Positions 14,261-26,903 are shown, counted from the stretch's first letter. The stretch: 64,000 nt of DNA from Burhinus oedicnemus (GCA_008921705.1 VFFE01006856.1:18124-82123), one strand, 5' to 3'. Numbers and translations are program-made. Notes: generated by a model not told the origin, from the letters alone.

Positions 14261-17200
14261 GCACAGAAGTTACTCTGGTTTGTGAATATTGTTATGAAGA
14301 AACCCAGTTCACAGGACAGTAACCACATGATAAAACAGAACAGTGATTCCAAGCTGACCTTAGTTTTCTCCAACAAAGTCCTGTGAAGGCCTTGAGGACA
14401 CATGCACGAATAGCCTAGCACAGTAGTGAGAGGAGAGGAGGGGAAGAACATCTGCCTGTTCAAGCATAAGGAAAGGTCCTTGCAGCCCAGGAGGCAGCAG
14501 GAAAGCTCTTCTCAGTCTTGAAGCAAACAGGATAGTTGCCACTAGACAGATTGAAACAACTGTGGGAAGACAGTGGAAGGATGTGTCTGGCACAGACGAC
14601 CACATTCTGGTTTTGAAGTTATTCATCTTGCATGAGAAACTTTGTGCAATTTGAGGGGAAAACTCAGACCCTATAATATTGAGAACCACTTAGTAGCTAC
14701 ACACTTGTGCCAGCAGATGAGAAACTCTTTCCTCCCCATGCCTTGGGAAGGAGAACTGCCTTAGCAAGTTCTCCAGCTGCAGGCTGGCTTGCTACAGACA
14801 CAGCTGTAGCTCTGCAGGGAGAGGACATGATAAACACTCCTGTGAAAAAAATGGGGATCTTCACAGAGAAATCAAGAAAAGGAATGGGAGCTTGGGAGTT
14901 GAATGGATGCAGCAGGAGTGGTCCTCTCTTCCCGGCAAGCAGAGGAAATGAAGGCAGGGCAGGAAAGCTCTGTGAGCCTCTTGACAGAGCAGTGAATCTA
15001 AACTAACAAGCAAAGACAAAATTCAGTCAAAACACGTGCTGGTGCCTGCATCATTATTGTCCTAAGCTACCTCATGCTTTGCCAAAAACCCTTTACCCTC
15101 ATCTCCAGGAGCTTTGTTCACACAGATAGCATATAAATAAAATTCCTGGATAGACAAATATCCACATTGTCCTCGGGTGACTTTTAAAATACGCCTTTTG
15201 TGCAAAGAAACTAACATTTTCTAAAGCTTTTTGGACCCATTCCTTCTGCAAACACAGAATACCTACTATGCTTTGTAGTACTGTTAGCTTGGTTAATGTT
15301 TTTTCATAAGGAATTCTAGCAGGAACCACCATTACAGAAGGAACTTAGTTCTTTGAACTGCTCTAAATAATATAAGTTTCACTTTCATCCCAAGAAGTGT
15401 TAAGGATGCACAAAAACACACAGGGAATTTTGTGCTAGCACCACTGATTATATTACTTTCAAAAGAGAAATAAAATCTTACCCTGAAGCTCAGAATTATT
15501 AGAGTGAACAGCCAGAATCTATTATACTATAGAAATATCACACAGAGAGCATTCATGAAAGAATTTGCCAGACAACTTGCTATGGTACGAAATTGTTCAT
15601 TTTGTACACATTGTCTCATTACTTACTTTCCTCCTTATTAATGATGAAGTCATAATATGTGGGTAAATTAAAAGTCTTTCTGCTGTAACAGAGAAAAAAT
15701 ATTCCAAAAATCATCTACTGAGTTTTAGTTACACGGCAGTTTTGCAACAGATTTAAGCTGGTGGAGGTGCAGGTTCCCTGTGAAAAGGCTGGCCCCTTCC
15801 TTCATGCCAGCATTAGCCCCACATAGCCACGGCGTGAGCCAGATCGAGAAACTGATCTGGTTGAAAATCCGTTTTCACCCCGGCCTCCTTTTGATGGATT
15901 AGTTTGTAGCCAGTTGGTTCCTTCACCCATCTCCTATCAGGAGAGGCCTCAAGGAAGGCCACGAGAACCTGCAGCCAAGAAGACATTTACTGGGAGCCCA
16001 CAGGTAGGTACGTTGGCATCAAGGGAACAATAAGACTCGACACAAGCTTTCCAAGCCTGGGGGAATCAACAAAAGAGGCTGCTCATACCAGGGCAACTTG
16101 GAGAGCATCCTGTGAGTGTCTGCGCTCACATCCACTGCTTTCTTCACAGCATGCCACCGCCCTGAAGAGGCTGGACCAGACCTTTCTAAGGGACCAAAGT
16201 GCACTCCAGCACTTCCGAGATCTCACCATTTCCAAGCACTAAGTGCTCTGCATGCCCTCCTCAGCACCCTTAAAATCTCTTCATCCAGCCAGGTCTATCG
16301 CTTCCTTGCACAATGCTGTTAATTTTATTTTTTAATAAGTTGCATTAAAAATGTTACAGCTAACATGAAATGTGCTTTACCATCACTCTCTCTGGGCAAT
16401 CCTGCCCCAAGGAGTGTGTGTCACTCTGCTCTGTCTGAGCTCCTCGTCACATTTCAAAGGAACATTTTCATTAGTTCCTGGGTGACTCAGGAACCTAATT
16501 CATGTTTTAAAAGCAACTTGGGAACTAAAATTTCAGCTAAAGTCCCAGGAAATTGACTCTCAGTCACTTTGACACTTTTCCATGCATTCCCCCATGGTTT
16601 TGTTCTTAATTTGCCTGGAATATAATAGAAGCAAATTAGGCACTAAGGAATTGTGCCTTATAGAGACGCTTACATTCTAATGGAGGCTATGTAAAAACAA
16701 AACAGGCTTCAAATTTTGTATTCCTCTAGGAAAAGTAAATCTAGAAGTCATTTTAGACTTGACCTAAGAAAGCCAGTGTCTTTTTCCAAGACTGGACCAG
16801 TGCACACCAGTGCATGCCTTGGCTCCCCATCTGGACAAGGTGCACACAGGCCGTTTCCCTCTCTCCCTTTCAATGGCAGGGAAAGCCTGGCACTCGGGCC
16901 AAAAGGGAGCCCCAAACCACTCCGGTCAGCCCTCTAGGGAAGGCACATTACAGCTAACATCCCCTCAGAAGCATAGATACAGTTTGGCAGGACAGAATTT
17001 GTTTTACAATTATGAGGCCAATTACCTCTTTCTCCTCTTTACAACTTATTTCAACCTAAGAGTAAATCTTCCCATTGTCAGCCATGTTTTAAAAATACAA
17101 AAAAATACCTTTCCATGTTTTTGAGCCTATTCTGTTCTTTGTTAATTCTACCATCTGTGTATCTCATTGTTTAAAAAAATCATATCTAAAGAAAAACACA

Positions 17201-18114
17201 CACAAAAAATCTGAACCTGAAGTGTTCCTTCTTCCTATCCCCATTTAATGCATGGCGACTAACAAACTAATTTTTTTTTTTATTTTTTTTTTAGGTAATT
17301 AGTAGAGCATGCATCAACTGCTCCAAAGGCTACTGAAGTCAGTGGATGTTTTTTGCACCAACTTTGATGGATCCAGATCAGCCTCAGAGCACTTAAATTC
17401 ATGTTGTATTTTCAAATCTCTCCTGCCCAGGCTGCTTCTCATGTGGAGACGAGCTGAAATAGAAGTAAGCCCATTAACTGTTCTTCTTCCAGACCTCCTC
17501 AATACAGTCAGAACTTTGCCATGATTTTAAATACCACATTTGTGGCCCTGATCTACTTTTTTTTTTTTTATTACTTAACCTTTTGGATGTGCCTGAGTTC
17601 ACACAGTCAGGGACCTGCTCTTCAAAGATAAACAAATTGTTGGAGAACTAAGCAATACAGGAAATTCACGTGCTTTGCTACTGAATTAAAGGGTGGTAGG
17701 CCGAAAAAGTCATTAGTTTTAGTGACCACAGTGGGTTTTATACAGAAGAAAGGTTTCATTCCCTAAATTGGCTCACATGTTATTGCTAATGAATGTCTAA
17801 CAAAGATTCTTCTCTATAAAATGTGATCATTTTACACAGGAGATTTATCAGTCGAGTTCTTGGAGAGATTGAGGCATTGGAGTCTTTTAAAAGTCCATTT
17901 TTTAAGTCTCTACTCCACGTATTGCTTTTATGACCTAAAAAGCAAAGGGACTCCACATGCTGTAGGGTTCAATTGAAATTATTGTTGGAACGTAGGAATA
18001 CAACAGTAGGACTGTATTCATCACAAGAGTTACACTTTTTGTTGCTAGAGCTCAAGAAAAGTCCGTAAGGATCAGAGTTGCAAGCCAGCTCTTTCATTTG
18101 CTCATTCTTTGTGC

Positions 18115-18400
18115 CGCACTTTGTCTCTCCCTCTCTGGCGGTAAGAGGGTCATTTGGTGCAGGCTGCGCTCGCGCCCGCTCGCCCTGCTAAAAGTTTTCT
18201 GCCAATTTGTTCAAAGGTTTCCGTGTCTTGTTAAAACGCTAACGCACGTACGGCCAGGCTGGCATTCGTAAGCAGGGGCTCGGAGGGCCACCAGGTGCAG
18301 TCTGGCGCATCTGTGGGGAAGGGGAAATTCACATCACCCACTTTTGGCATCTAGGGTGGGTGCAGCCGAGCTCCTGCGGTCGGCAGAGAGAGATGGGCAT
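18115..18400. other. CpG-dense GC-rich patch
   Basis: About 285 bases with well over a dozen CpG dinucleotides (for example CTCGCGCCCGCTCG near 18169-18182 and AACGCACGTACGG at 18241-18253), in a neighbourhood otherwise nearly free of CpG. It contains TTGTTCAAAGG, which resembles TCF/LEF or nuclear-receptor half sites, and a splice-donor-like GCG|GTAAGA at about 18141. No long open frame crosses it. It could be a small CpG island, an orphan first exon, or a conserved regulatory element; the sequence alone does not decide between these. Confidence 0.4.
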
Positions 18401-20339
18401 CTCTGAAGGGCCACTCACAACATCTACATCAGATGCCTAAAGTTCAGCAAGGCAACTATTTCTTTAGCAAAGAGAAAGTATAGGAAATCTTTTCCTTGAC
18501 TGAAGAACCCCTTTCAAAACCCCTTGGCAGACCACATTACTACAAAGTTTAGCATTATCCAACAATAATAAACACACACGCATAAGAGAGAGACCATGTG
18601 GCCACAAGCTGTATGAAATGAAGCAGCAGACCATATCAGACCTCCTGCTGTATCCTCTGTATTGAGGCGGGAGAGGTATAAATACCTTACCCTTCATGCA
18701 GTGTATTACAGCACTCTAGCAAAGGAGTCTTGGGTATTAACAAAAGGGTTGTGCTACCATCGATAATAGCAGCAGAGTGAGAAAAGAGGAAAAATAGCAG
18801 ACAAAAAAAATCATACTTGGATGCCAAGTATTTGTAGTTGTGCTCACTCAGGACTAGCACCTCTGTACCTTCAAAGCTACCCTGGGGAAGACAGCAGTTT
18901 GCAATTGCTGTAGTTATTAGGCAAAAGGCATTGGGGCATAAGGTTTCTGTTCCATGGGACATTGAGATTTAAGTCTGAATGCACGCGTAGTCTTTAACAA
19001 CAATCCCATCCACTGCCCAGCATCCCAACACACAAGTTTCAACGCAGGTAGAAATCGTGCAATTGTGTGGAAGTGAAGGGGGCATTGGCTATGCACTGCA
19101 AAGGGGCAGTCGGGCAATCTGTATGCACATCAAATTACTATGGGACCAGCACAGCCCCAGTTATGTGAGATCACAAGATATTTGTCTGTAAGTGTCTTCC
19201 AGCAGTGCTCTAGTAGATATGAGCTGCTGCTGAGGGGGCAGCAGCTCCCACCTTATACTTCTAGGTGCAACTGAGCTCCTCTATGTCTCACTTGCTCCAC
19301 AATCCCAGTAAGGTACAGATCATGTATAGAATGCCCAGCTGCATTCAGCACATAAAAGGAGATTGGGAAGGGGACACAGCTCTACAAATATGAAGCCCCA
19401 AGTGCATAAGAAGCCGGCCAGAGAAGCATATGTAAGGCAGCATGCATGAGACTTTAGATGGGCGTAACCTACGCTTCTGTTTTTATTTCATTTAAGTGCA
19501 TTACTGATATTTGTGCTTTGCACAAACAAACCACAAGATATTTAGAATAATTTACTGTATTTGTATAATGTACTGTTATTGTTGCAATCTTCAACTATGT
19601 CACCACTAGTAACTGAAATGTGCTTAGGACTGCTCTATGGCATGGAGGGACACCAGCACAAGCCAGCCTGCATCTCTTCTCACCCTCCAGACCAACACAA
19701 CCTTCTGCAAGCTGACTCTCAGGAACTGCCTGTACGCTGTGCTGACTTCCAAACTGTGCCCAGATACTGTTTGGGAACCTGACACAGGCCAAAACTGTGC
19801 CAGACCTTCCTGACTTAGCAGGACGGTCAATAAGAGGCCCAGGAAGATCCTGTGACGTCAAACAGTTTATTGGCACAGATGTCTCCTTGATACTTGCATT
19901 TCCTGAAATTTCTTCCTCAATAATAGTACCTTTAACACTACCTCTTTTTGTTTTGGCAGACACTACAACCAACCATGTGTTTGTTAAACCATAACATTTG
20001 ATTAAAAAAAAAAAAAACAAAACCAAAATCATAATCAAAGAAAAAGTCTTCACCAAAATGATAGTCCATTCTGCCTCTTAACCTGCTGCTGTTTGCCATA
20101 TAAGTTTTGCTGGATACCATTAATGAGTTTTTGGATTACAGGAGGAGAGACTAACAGCAGAAGGCAGTTTAGCTTCAGAGATCTGTTCCAGACTGTATCC
20201 ATTAAGGCATTAAGACAGGCGAGAAAAGGAGCTGTTGCTCATGAACATATTCTAAACACTTCACTTTTTTGAAACAACTTACTTTGTAATCATTATCTTG
20301 GCTCTGGCCCTCTCATTTAACCTCATCTGCCTGACTTTA
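18401..20339. other. No feature recognised
   Basis: Ordinary non-coding sequence. A minus-strand frame of 153 codons (19595-20056) begins with a hydrophobic run that is only the translation of an A/T homopolymer (20008-20021) and lacks an ATG at its left limit. I regard it as chance. Confidence 0.5.
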
Positions 20340-20945
20340 AATTCATGGAACAGATTCGTACTGTCTTGGACTCCACGCAACTGGCTGCTGTAAGACTCTT
20401 GGACTTTTTTTTTTTATAAAAACATTTGATACCATTAATCATATTGCCATATGTAATAAATTGGCTGCCTGTGGTACATTGCCTCAAACTGTCACATGGT
20501 TCCAATCACAATTCTGCCAACTGAAAGTGGTTGTTGGAAACTCTGACTCTTCCTCTCCGGCGCCCCGATTGCGAGGTCCGCAGGGCTCTGTCCTGTTTGT
20601 ACTGTACATTAATGACCTGCTGGCTGCCTCGCGGCACAAAGGCCAGGAGTTACAAGCATGCACATGTTTGTAAGTGCTGCTATACATAAGCAATAATCTG
20701 TTTGATATCAAAGTCACATCATTACAGAGTCAGATTTTTGACAACATTTGCGAGGTTTGAAGGCTAATTCAGTACATCTCTAATTTGCAGCTTAAATATC
20801 TGCCAGAGTGAAAGGTGGGGAAGTGGGGAGAAAGTATTAAATTTAGCTGTGTAAAATAATTCAGGGAACAAGAACACTGCTCCTGCGATTCGGCTTTTGC
20901 GACTGTCAGGGCTCTTGTCAAGTCACAGCTGGAATGCTGCAGATT
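20340..20945 (+). mobile_element. Ancient LINE reverse-transcriptase remnant (L2/CR1-L3 type)
   Basis: One plus-strand frame holds a series of reverse-transcriptase landmarks in the right order and spacing: FDTINH at 20425-20442, TVTWFQSQF at about 20488-20514, GPQGSVL at about 20578-20598 (the GVPQGSVL box), YINDLL at about 20608-20625, and ALVKSQLECC near 20911-20940 (the ALVTSRLDYC region after the thumb). All five fall in the same frame although stop codons interrupt it after 20670 and near 20757 and 20812. The YADD-type catalytic box cannot be found. The wording matches L2 and CR1-L3 elements better than the young avian CR1 copies elsewhere in this window. It is a long-dead copy. The boundaries are approximate, and the flanking poly-T/A stretch at 20406-20415 may be secondary. 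Confidence 0.72.
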
Positions 20946-22469
20946 TATAAGAACAATAGAGTTATTTGGGGGAGGAGGTGGGGAGAAAGGAATAAAATGC
21001 TATTTGTAGCACTTCAGCTAACACTTTGACACAGGTTCTTTGGATCTTTCTAAGTAGGCACAGACAGACTGGTTTAAATAAAAAAAAAAAAAATCCACAC
21101 ACAAAAAACCACAACTCCTGATGCTTTACCAAAGTTTGCCTTGAATCTTTTCTCAGAGCAGTGAAAATAGTCTATTGACTTTAAAGCTGGGCCCAGAAAA
21201 ACAGCACTGGTTTTGAATATTGTGAAGTATCTTTCTACACGGCAGCTAGACTTGGGGAAAGGAGGCTACTGTAATGAAATAATTAATGATCATTTATATT
21301 ATATTAGAGCCCTAGTCATGGATCAGGGCCCCACTACATTAATTAAGGTGGAAAGGCAGAACAAAACAGCTCCCACACTCAGGTAGTCTTAGTCTGGTCT
21401 CTAAGCTCACTGACTTTGTTCTCCTCTTTTAAACCTTCTTATACCTGCTGGCTCTTACTTGAAGAAAATACGGAGATACTTCTGCAGATGTAGGCAAGGG
21501 GCAAAAGAGCACTGTGGGGACACCTGCTGTCATGGACCCTCAGTCAGACCAAGAAAAGGAAGCCCTGTAAACCCACGTGGAAGAAAGAACAATAAAATAC
21601 TTGCAGAAAGTCAACAGTCCTCTTTGGTATCCAGACACTTGAAACCTCTTGGCTGGACCAAGGAAGGGTGCCAGCAGCAGTGAAGATGCAGTGATGTAAA
21701 AGTTAGCATGTAGCAGTAGCCAGAGCATATCCATAGGACCCCAATGCATTCCTATACCAAGGGCTAGCCTGCTTTGTGCTACTTTGACTTTTCTTATTAT
21801 TCATCCTAGATAGCTTCATAGATAGGACACTCTTGTTGTTTTATTGCCGTGCACATGTAATGAGTTCAGGAGACATAACCCCCGCACTGAAAGAAACTGG
21901 TGGTTTAAAGCACAGCAACATGAGCAACCCCAGACTCATGGGAGCTGCTATTCCAGCACTGGACTTTGGCCCTCATATATACAAACAGGCACATAACCAA
22001 GTCAAACTGGAAAGGAGCACAGGAATTCAAATTCTCAATGGAAAAAAAATTCTCTCCTCTCATCCACTTTCTTCAAGAGATAGCTAATTTTTTTTTCCCA
22101 AATTGTTCCTCAGCTTTGCTTGATATATTTTTCTTACAAGATATTTCAAGTTAGTGCCTCGCAGGCTTTTCTTTCCTAGGAAGTTACTCTGAGAGGATTT
22201 TTTCCTCAGAGGTCTTGATCTTTCAGACCTTTATACCTGTGTTTAACTCAACATGTGATAAAAATCCCAGTTGTAGGATCATTTGTGAAAAAGAGACAAG
22301 CATGCACAAAAATGCTTACAGGATCTCAGACTCACAAGGAAAAACTGTATAGTTGTCAAGTTAAAAATGCACAATACTGAATCATGCTGTCAAAAAGCTG
22401 ACACCTTTACAATGCTTGGTATCTTACTACCTACTGGTGACATTTCTGGGGGTTTTTGTTTTATAAAAG

Positions 22470-22496
22470 AAAAAAAAAAAAAAAAAAAAAAAAAAA
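22470..22496. repeat. Poly-A tract (27 A)
   Basis: A pure A27 run preceded by AAAAG. It could be the tail of a retrocopy, but nothing upstream resembles a processed transcript or a LINE or SINE, so it is listed as a simple repeat. Confidence 0.95.
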
Positions 22497-22949
22497 GATG
22501 TTTCGCAAGCCTTTCTCCGAAAACAAAAGCTCTTGGAAGACTACATGAAGCATTGCCAGGCTGATTTTAATGAACACATCACTTTCCAAAATGTATATAA
22601 TCAAGGGCATAATTTTAGAGGTGTCTATAGATGCCTAACAGTACTCCAGCTATAACAACCAGATAACAGTTTTAATTCTCCATCATACCTTTTAGTGCCT
22701 TCACAGAGCAAGCTTGTCAGGTGAATTGAGCTATACATGCTTACAATACTATTTTGATGTAACATAGACCAAATAGAAGACAGTATTAGTTTCAGTTGAG
22801 AAAAAGCTTCCATTTTTTGGTCTAGACTCACAGGTCTTAAGGGATTTGAGTGCAGAAGCTCTGAGCATTGCTGGAAACCCCTAATTACCAAACAACACAC
22901 ATACCAGGAGTTAACAACTACTGCTACATCAGGTAGTCCCAATTTTTCC

Positions 22950-22967
22950 TTTTTTTTTTTTTTTTTT
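22950..22967. repeat. Poly-T tract (18 T)
   Basis: A pure T18 run about 450 bp to the right of the A27 tract and complementary to it. It is an ordinary homopolymer. Confidence 0.95.
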
Positions 22968-24146
22968 AGCATATGCTTAAAATCAAGCTCATGGGCAGTT
23001 TAGGTGAAGTCAACAAGCCTTCTTTAGAGGTTAAGCATATTGTTTATTGGTACATTGGATTAGAATCCAAGCATTTGCAGTGTCTTGATGACATTGACTG
23101 TCTTTTTCCTGCAACAGCAGAGCTCCTAGAAGAGTAAGGCAGTCTACCTGGTCCTGTGCGATGCACAGGAGACAGACAGCCACCCCACACTCTGTTTATG
23201 CTCCTATTATCCAAAATGGAAAACTCACTTTTTGCTTGCAGAAGTTCAACCATGCAGAAAGCAATACACTGCAAATATGTGACATTAAAAAGTGTTGTAG
23301 AAGAAGCTACAACAGCCAAATAAGCAATAATAGAGATAAATTATATGATTTTCCACCTACCAAGGTACAGAATGAAAATACACTACCAAGATCTTGCTTC
23401 AAAAGTCTGTATTTCCAATATTTCAAGTCTGTTTATTGTAAAGAAGGCCACCTTTGAGACACAGCCATACCTTGTCAATAGAATACATTTCTAAATAACA
23501 TGAAAGATCAGGTTCCTGAAGGATACCTGTTTTCCAGTAACCACACACTGTAGTTTTACTGTTAGGTTAAGCTATATTTCTAAAGTCTACCCATTGACTA
23601 AATAAAGGAAAGATTTCTGAGCTGAAATTTCTCAGCTGATTTCTAAGCTGAGAAATCCAGATTGTGATTTTCAGTTACACACTATCTCACAAGAAGAACA
23701 GAAAAATTCAGTAAGGTCCTCAGAACAAATAATTTTTTTTTTTTCTCATTCATATGACAAGTTAACCACAGCTAGAGGGTGTGGGTTTCCTTTTTTTCCA
23801 AGCAGGATGTGCTCTAGCTGTCTCATATTATTGTACATAGCTGTTTATATATGAATAATCAAATATATGCAGTGGGGTAGAATTTTTAGATGTAGATCTA
23901 GAAAAAAGCACAGAAAAAACCCCACTAAACCCTCTAGGCCTCTATAGAGTAAATTAAAGCACTTAGTGAAAGGAAATACTGGCATATACGAGGGCTTTGA
24001 ATTTCAAATATCCTTCAAGAAGTTATTAAAAAGAGACTCTACTGCTGAGAAAGAGACAAAATACAACCATATTTCTTGGTATATCCCTTACAATTGCAAA
24101 AGAAACAGTCATTACATTAGCTTAGACTCAAAGTCATTTTTCCATT

Positions 24147-24152
24147 TTTAAT
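24147..24152 (-). promoter_or_regulatory. Candidate ATTAAA polyadenylation signal
   Basis: On the minus strand ATTAAA lies about 250 bases downstream of the stop codon of the candidate terminal exon at 24405-24880. It is the commonest variant of AATAAA. A six-base motif alone is weak; its position behind a candidate last exon is the reason for listing it. Confidence 0.3.
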
Positions 24153-24404
24153 GCCTTATGATTATTACAGGTTTTTAAACTCCCAAAGAAGGCAGCAACT
24201 CATATGAAGGAGCTATTTGCATTCCAGTTTTGTCTTTTTAGCTGTCTGTCAATCTAAAAGCCACATATTGGACTTTACCCTGTTTGAACCTTCATGGCTT
24301 TACTCCAGGGTTCAGGTTGTATTGCCATAAGCTGTGCACGTGAAGACTGGCATTTGCATCTCCAATAGATTTGGCTCCCAAATTCCAAACAGATGTACTG
24401 AAGC

Positions 24405-24880
24405 TCAGAGCCATTTAAAATAGTTTTCTACTTGCTGGTCAAAACTCTGAGCAGAATATTTCTTTTGTGTATTTAAGGGAGCCAATGAATATTCCTCCGC
24501 AAAACTCCTGGGCGCATCATCACTTGTAACATCTGGCTGGGAGCTGGCTGTGCCAGTGTCTCTGATGCTGCCATTATTGTCTTCATCCATTGAGAATAAT
24601 TCCTCTCTTTTCAGGGAGATCAACCCGTCTTCCTCACCTAGGAGGTGATGTTGCAACACATGTCTCCTAGAAGGATGACCTGCTGCTGAGCAAGCCAGCC
24701 CAGTACAGTCTCTGACCCAACATCGAGCAGGTTCTTGCTGCACCCAGTAGCTGGCAGACCTAGCCAGCATTTCCACAATCTTTCCATCTTCTGTCGGTGC
24801 GGGAATCCTAGAGAGCCCTGAAGAGCGTTCACCACTGCAGTGCACACTGGTAGATGGGGCACGACTCCTGAATCTGTAGA
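24405..24880 (-). CDS. Candidate terminal coding exon, unknown protein
   Basis: A minus-strand frame of 158 complete codons ending in a stop. The left edge is a strong acceptor, a pyrimidine-rich tract ending TTTCTTCTGTAG, and the first two exon bases complete a codon. The encoded tail is hydrophilic: an Arg/Ser-rich start (YRFRSRAPSTS), a Cys/His-containing middle, an acidic segment (SMDEDNNGSIRD) and the C-terminus SFDQQVENYFKWL. No membrane segment lies within the exon; the hydrophobic run just upstream is the pyrimidine tract of the intron read as codons. The start phase (two bases needed) fits the exon at 26533-26719, which supplies one base. I do not recognise the family. Against it: an open frame this long can occur by chance in 64 kb, although composition and splice context favour a real exon. 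Confidence 0.45.
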
Positions 24881-26532
24881 CTACAGAAGAAAGCAACAAA
24901 AATAGACCAAGCAAAACAATTAGAGATCCAAAGCCAAGAAAAAACTATCTCCTACAACATCTAATCACTAAATACTTTACAGATATCTCATACAATTTCC
25001 CCCCCTTCCTCACCATAAGCCTTTGAGGAGGTAAATTGGTTATCACAAGACTAATGTAATTTGTCCAAGGTCAGAAAGACAAATCTTTAAGGAACTAAAT
25101 GTTACATTGCATTCCACTTCAGTGGCCTCTATTGTTGTGAAAACAACTTTTCCTGTCTTTCTAGTAAATGGAGAGAAATCTCATGCTCTGGGAAGCTAGG
25201 CCTGGAACTAAACCCAGGGACCACGGTCAAAACGCTCTCAGGATTTCAATGTTCTCCTGACTCAATCCAAACCATTGCAACAGTCCTGCAATCTACCTAG
25301 CTTCACAACTTTAACTGGGCCTGAAAACAGAAGACTAAAGCTATAAAAAAAGTCTTTGAGTAAGAGAAGACCTAACTACAAATCTTTCTTGAGCCTCAAT
25401 ATTTTAATTTTGCCTTCCATTCAAGAGCTCAACTCATTTGACTTACTCCTGACTCTTCATCCCCTCCACTTCCCCCCTTCCAATGATATAACAATTCTTG
25501 GTTTCTATTTCTTTATGATCTTTCTCTCGTCTCAGAAGTATCCCCTTTCCCTAGTTCTGACCTCAAAATATTCCCAGACAACCTTTACATATCCCTCATC
25601 AAGTGCCCACCTGTGACCTTTAGAAGGGGTTTGTGTTACACACTAAAGCCTGCTCCAGGGCTATGGAAGTTCCTACTGCCCTGGACAGCAAGCACAGAAG
25701 GATGATTGGAGTCCTCCATGAGTTGGCCAGGATGATTACCACCTTGTGAGAGGGGCTCCATGCTTATAAAACACTTCTGCACTTTGGAAGGAGGCTTTCT
25801 GCATATGTAAACTGGCAGCTGGCTCTGGAAACTAGCTGCCTACCAGCTATAACAAAGGCACCCTGCAGCACCTTTGCCTTGCAGTTCTGCTACAGAGAAG
25901 TCTTTGGGCTCCTCAAGATAAGAAACATCTGGTCAGTAGGAAACTACTGTGCTGCTTCTTCTATAACTCAAGTCACACTGAGTAGGTGCAAACCCAATAG
26001 AGCCTGCATGCCATTTGTTCTTGCTGAGCTGCAGAGCTGATCTGCACAGTGGGAGGATAATGTCTCTGAGGTTGGGAAGTAACTCCACTCAAAGTACAGG
26101 GAACGAGCTTTAACATCAAGCACTGATGTTATGCAAAGAGTGCCTTGACATAAGTTGCAAAGCCAGACATTTCACAGAAGAGAAGGAATTCTAGAACAAG
26201 TACTCTAAGATCATGTTTTTCTATTTACTTTGTAAGTAAGTAGGAAGTTTTAGGCCTTGGGGAAAAGGGCCACAGCAAGCAATGCAGAGACACAAGACAA
26301 TATTTCATGTGGGTCAGAGAATAGCAGCTCTGAAAAGGAAGTAACAGAAAAGTCATAGGGGGTGTCACCTGGAGCTCTTACTTTTGAGCCCTTATTTCAA
26401 GGGAGTTGCATATGTGCACATGAACAAGACAAACAAGGAATTCAGTTTCAGTGACACCCATCTGCAACACAAATCAAGTTAAAAATCACCCTCCTCCTGA
26501 CCCAGTACCACTACCCCCTTCTTGCTGATCAC
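24881..26532. other. Candidate intron, no other feature
   Basis: Lies between two minus-strand candidate exons. It contains C/T-rich and A-rich segments but no transposon I can recognise. A plus-strand frame at 25356-25616 is pyrimidine-biased and has no splice or start support. Confidence 0.4.
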
Positions 26533-26719
26533 CTTGCAAGGCCCTGGCTTGGTCTCCTCCTTGCCACTCTGAAGTTGTCTGCCTACACCTTCTTCTCCGT
26601 GATCTAGCTAGCCGTGGTCTAGCAGGCTGCTGGTTTTGGCTGCCTGCTCCAGCATCCTCTTCCCCAGGGGAATGGAAAGCTCTTGGGTTGCTCCGATGAA
26701 CCATTTTATTAGGGTCCAC
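26533..26719 (-). CDS. Candidate internal coding exon, unknown protein
   Basis: 187 bases on the minus strand. The acceptor is good (pyrimidine-rich CATTAACCTTCACTCTTAG then CTTTAG). The donor is CAAG|GTGATC, which is only moderate. Read in phase 0 it begins VDPNKMVHRSN, continues with PGEEDAGAGSQNQQ and a basic cluster (RPRLARSRRRR), and leaves one base for the next exon, matching 24405-24880. The internal ATG (AAAATGG, good context) could serve as an alternative start if the upstream exons are not used. A second frame also reads well for about 36 codons before a stop, so the frame choice rests on phase agreement with both neighbours. No family recognised. Confidence 0.4.
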
Positions 26720-26903
26720 CTAAAGCTAAGAGTGAAGGTTAATGAAAAGGGGACCAGTCAGGAGGTTACTGGTCTCACAGGACAACAGGAACAGGTTCTA
26801 AGAGCTATAAAAGCCAGATTTACCTCATACCTTACAGAGTAGAAGGGAAGCCACAGTACTAAGTCAACACCAACAAACCTTCCCAGACACAATAAGAACT
26901 TAC

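Larger units (their letters stand above)
3499..18114. other. Long AT-rich stretch, no gene recognised
   Basis: About 14.6 kb without a repeat or gene I can name, apart from the simple repeats listed separately. Minor items are a GGGCCAGATTCTGCCC motif at 6496-6511 that resembles the ends of old archosaur palindromic repeats, T-rich tracts at 17271-17294, and a moderately GC-rich patch at 15750-15990. A plus-strand frame at 17309-17464 begins soon after a long T tract and TTTAG and meets GAA|GTAAGC, but it has an in-frame stop two codons before its ATG and a poor start context, so I do not call it an exon. Confidence 0.5.
20946..24146. other. No gene recognised; two opposed homopolymers
   Basis: AT-rich sequence with A13 at 21080-21092, a long A run at 22470-22496 and an 18-base T run at 22950-22967. 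A minus-strand frame of 115 codons at 22625-22972 starts inside the homopolymer and has no other support. Confidence 0.5.

Noticed and set aside
17296..17464. Plus-strand exon-like frame between a T-tract acceptor and GAA|GTAAGC
   Set aside because: A stop lies in frame two codons before the ATG, the start context is poor, and no partner exon was found.
19595..20056. 153-codon minus-strand frame with a signal-like start
   Set aside because: The hydrophobic start is the translation of a homopolymer, there is no ATG at the left limit and no splice context.
22470..22967. Poly-A and poly-T tracts as a retrocopy pair or hairpin
   Set aside because: No transcript-like or LINE sequence adjoins either tract and the arms share nothing beyond the homopolymers.
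24881..24952. Apparent transmembrane segment just upstream of the 24.4-kb terminal exon
   Set aside because: The hydrophobic codons are the T-rich tract of a splice acceptor, and a stop lies in frame just before it.
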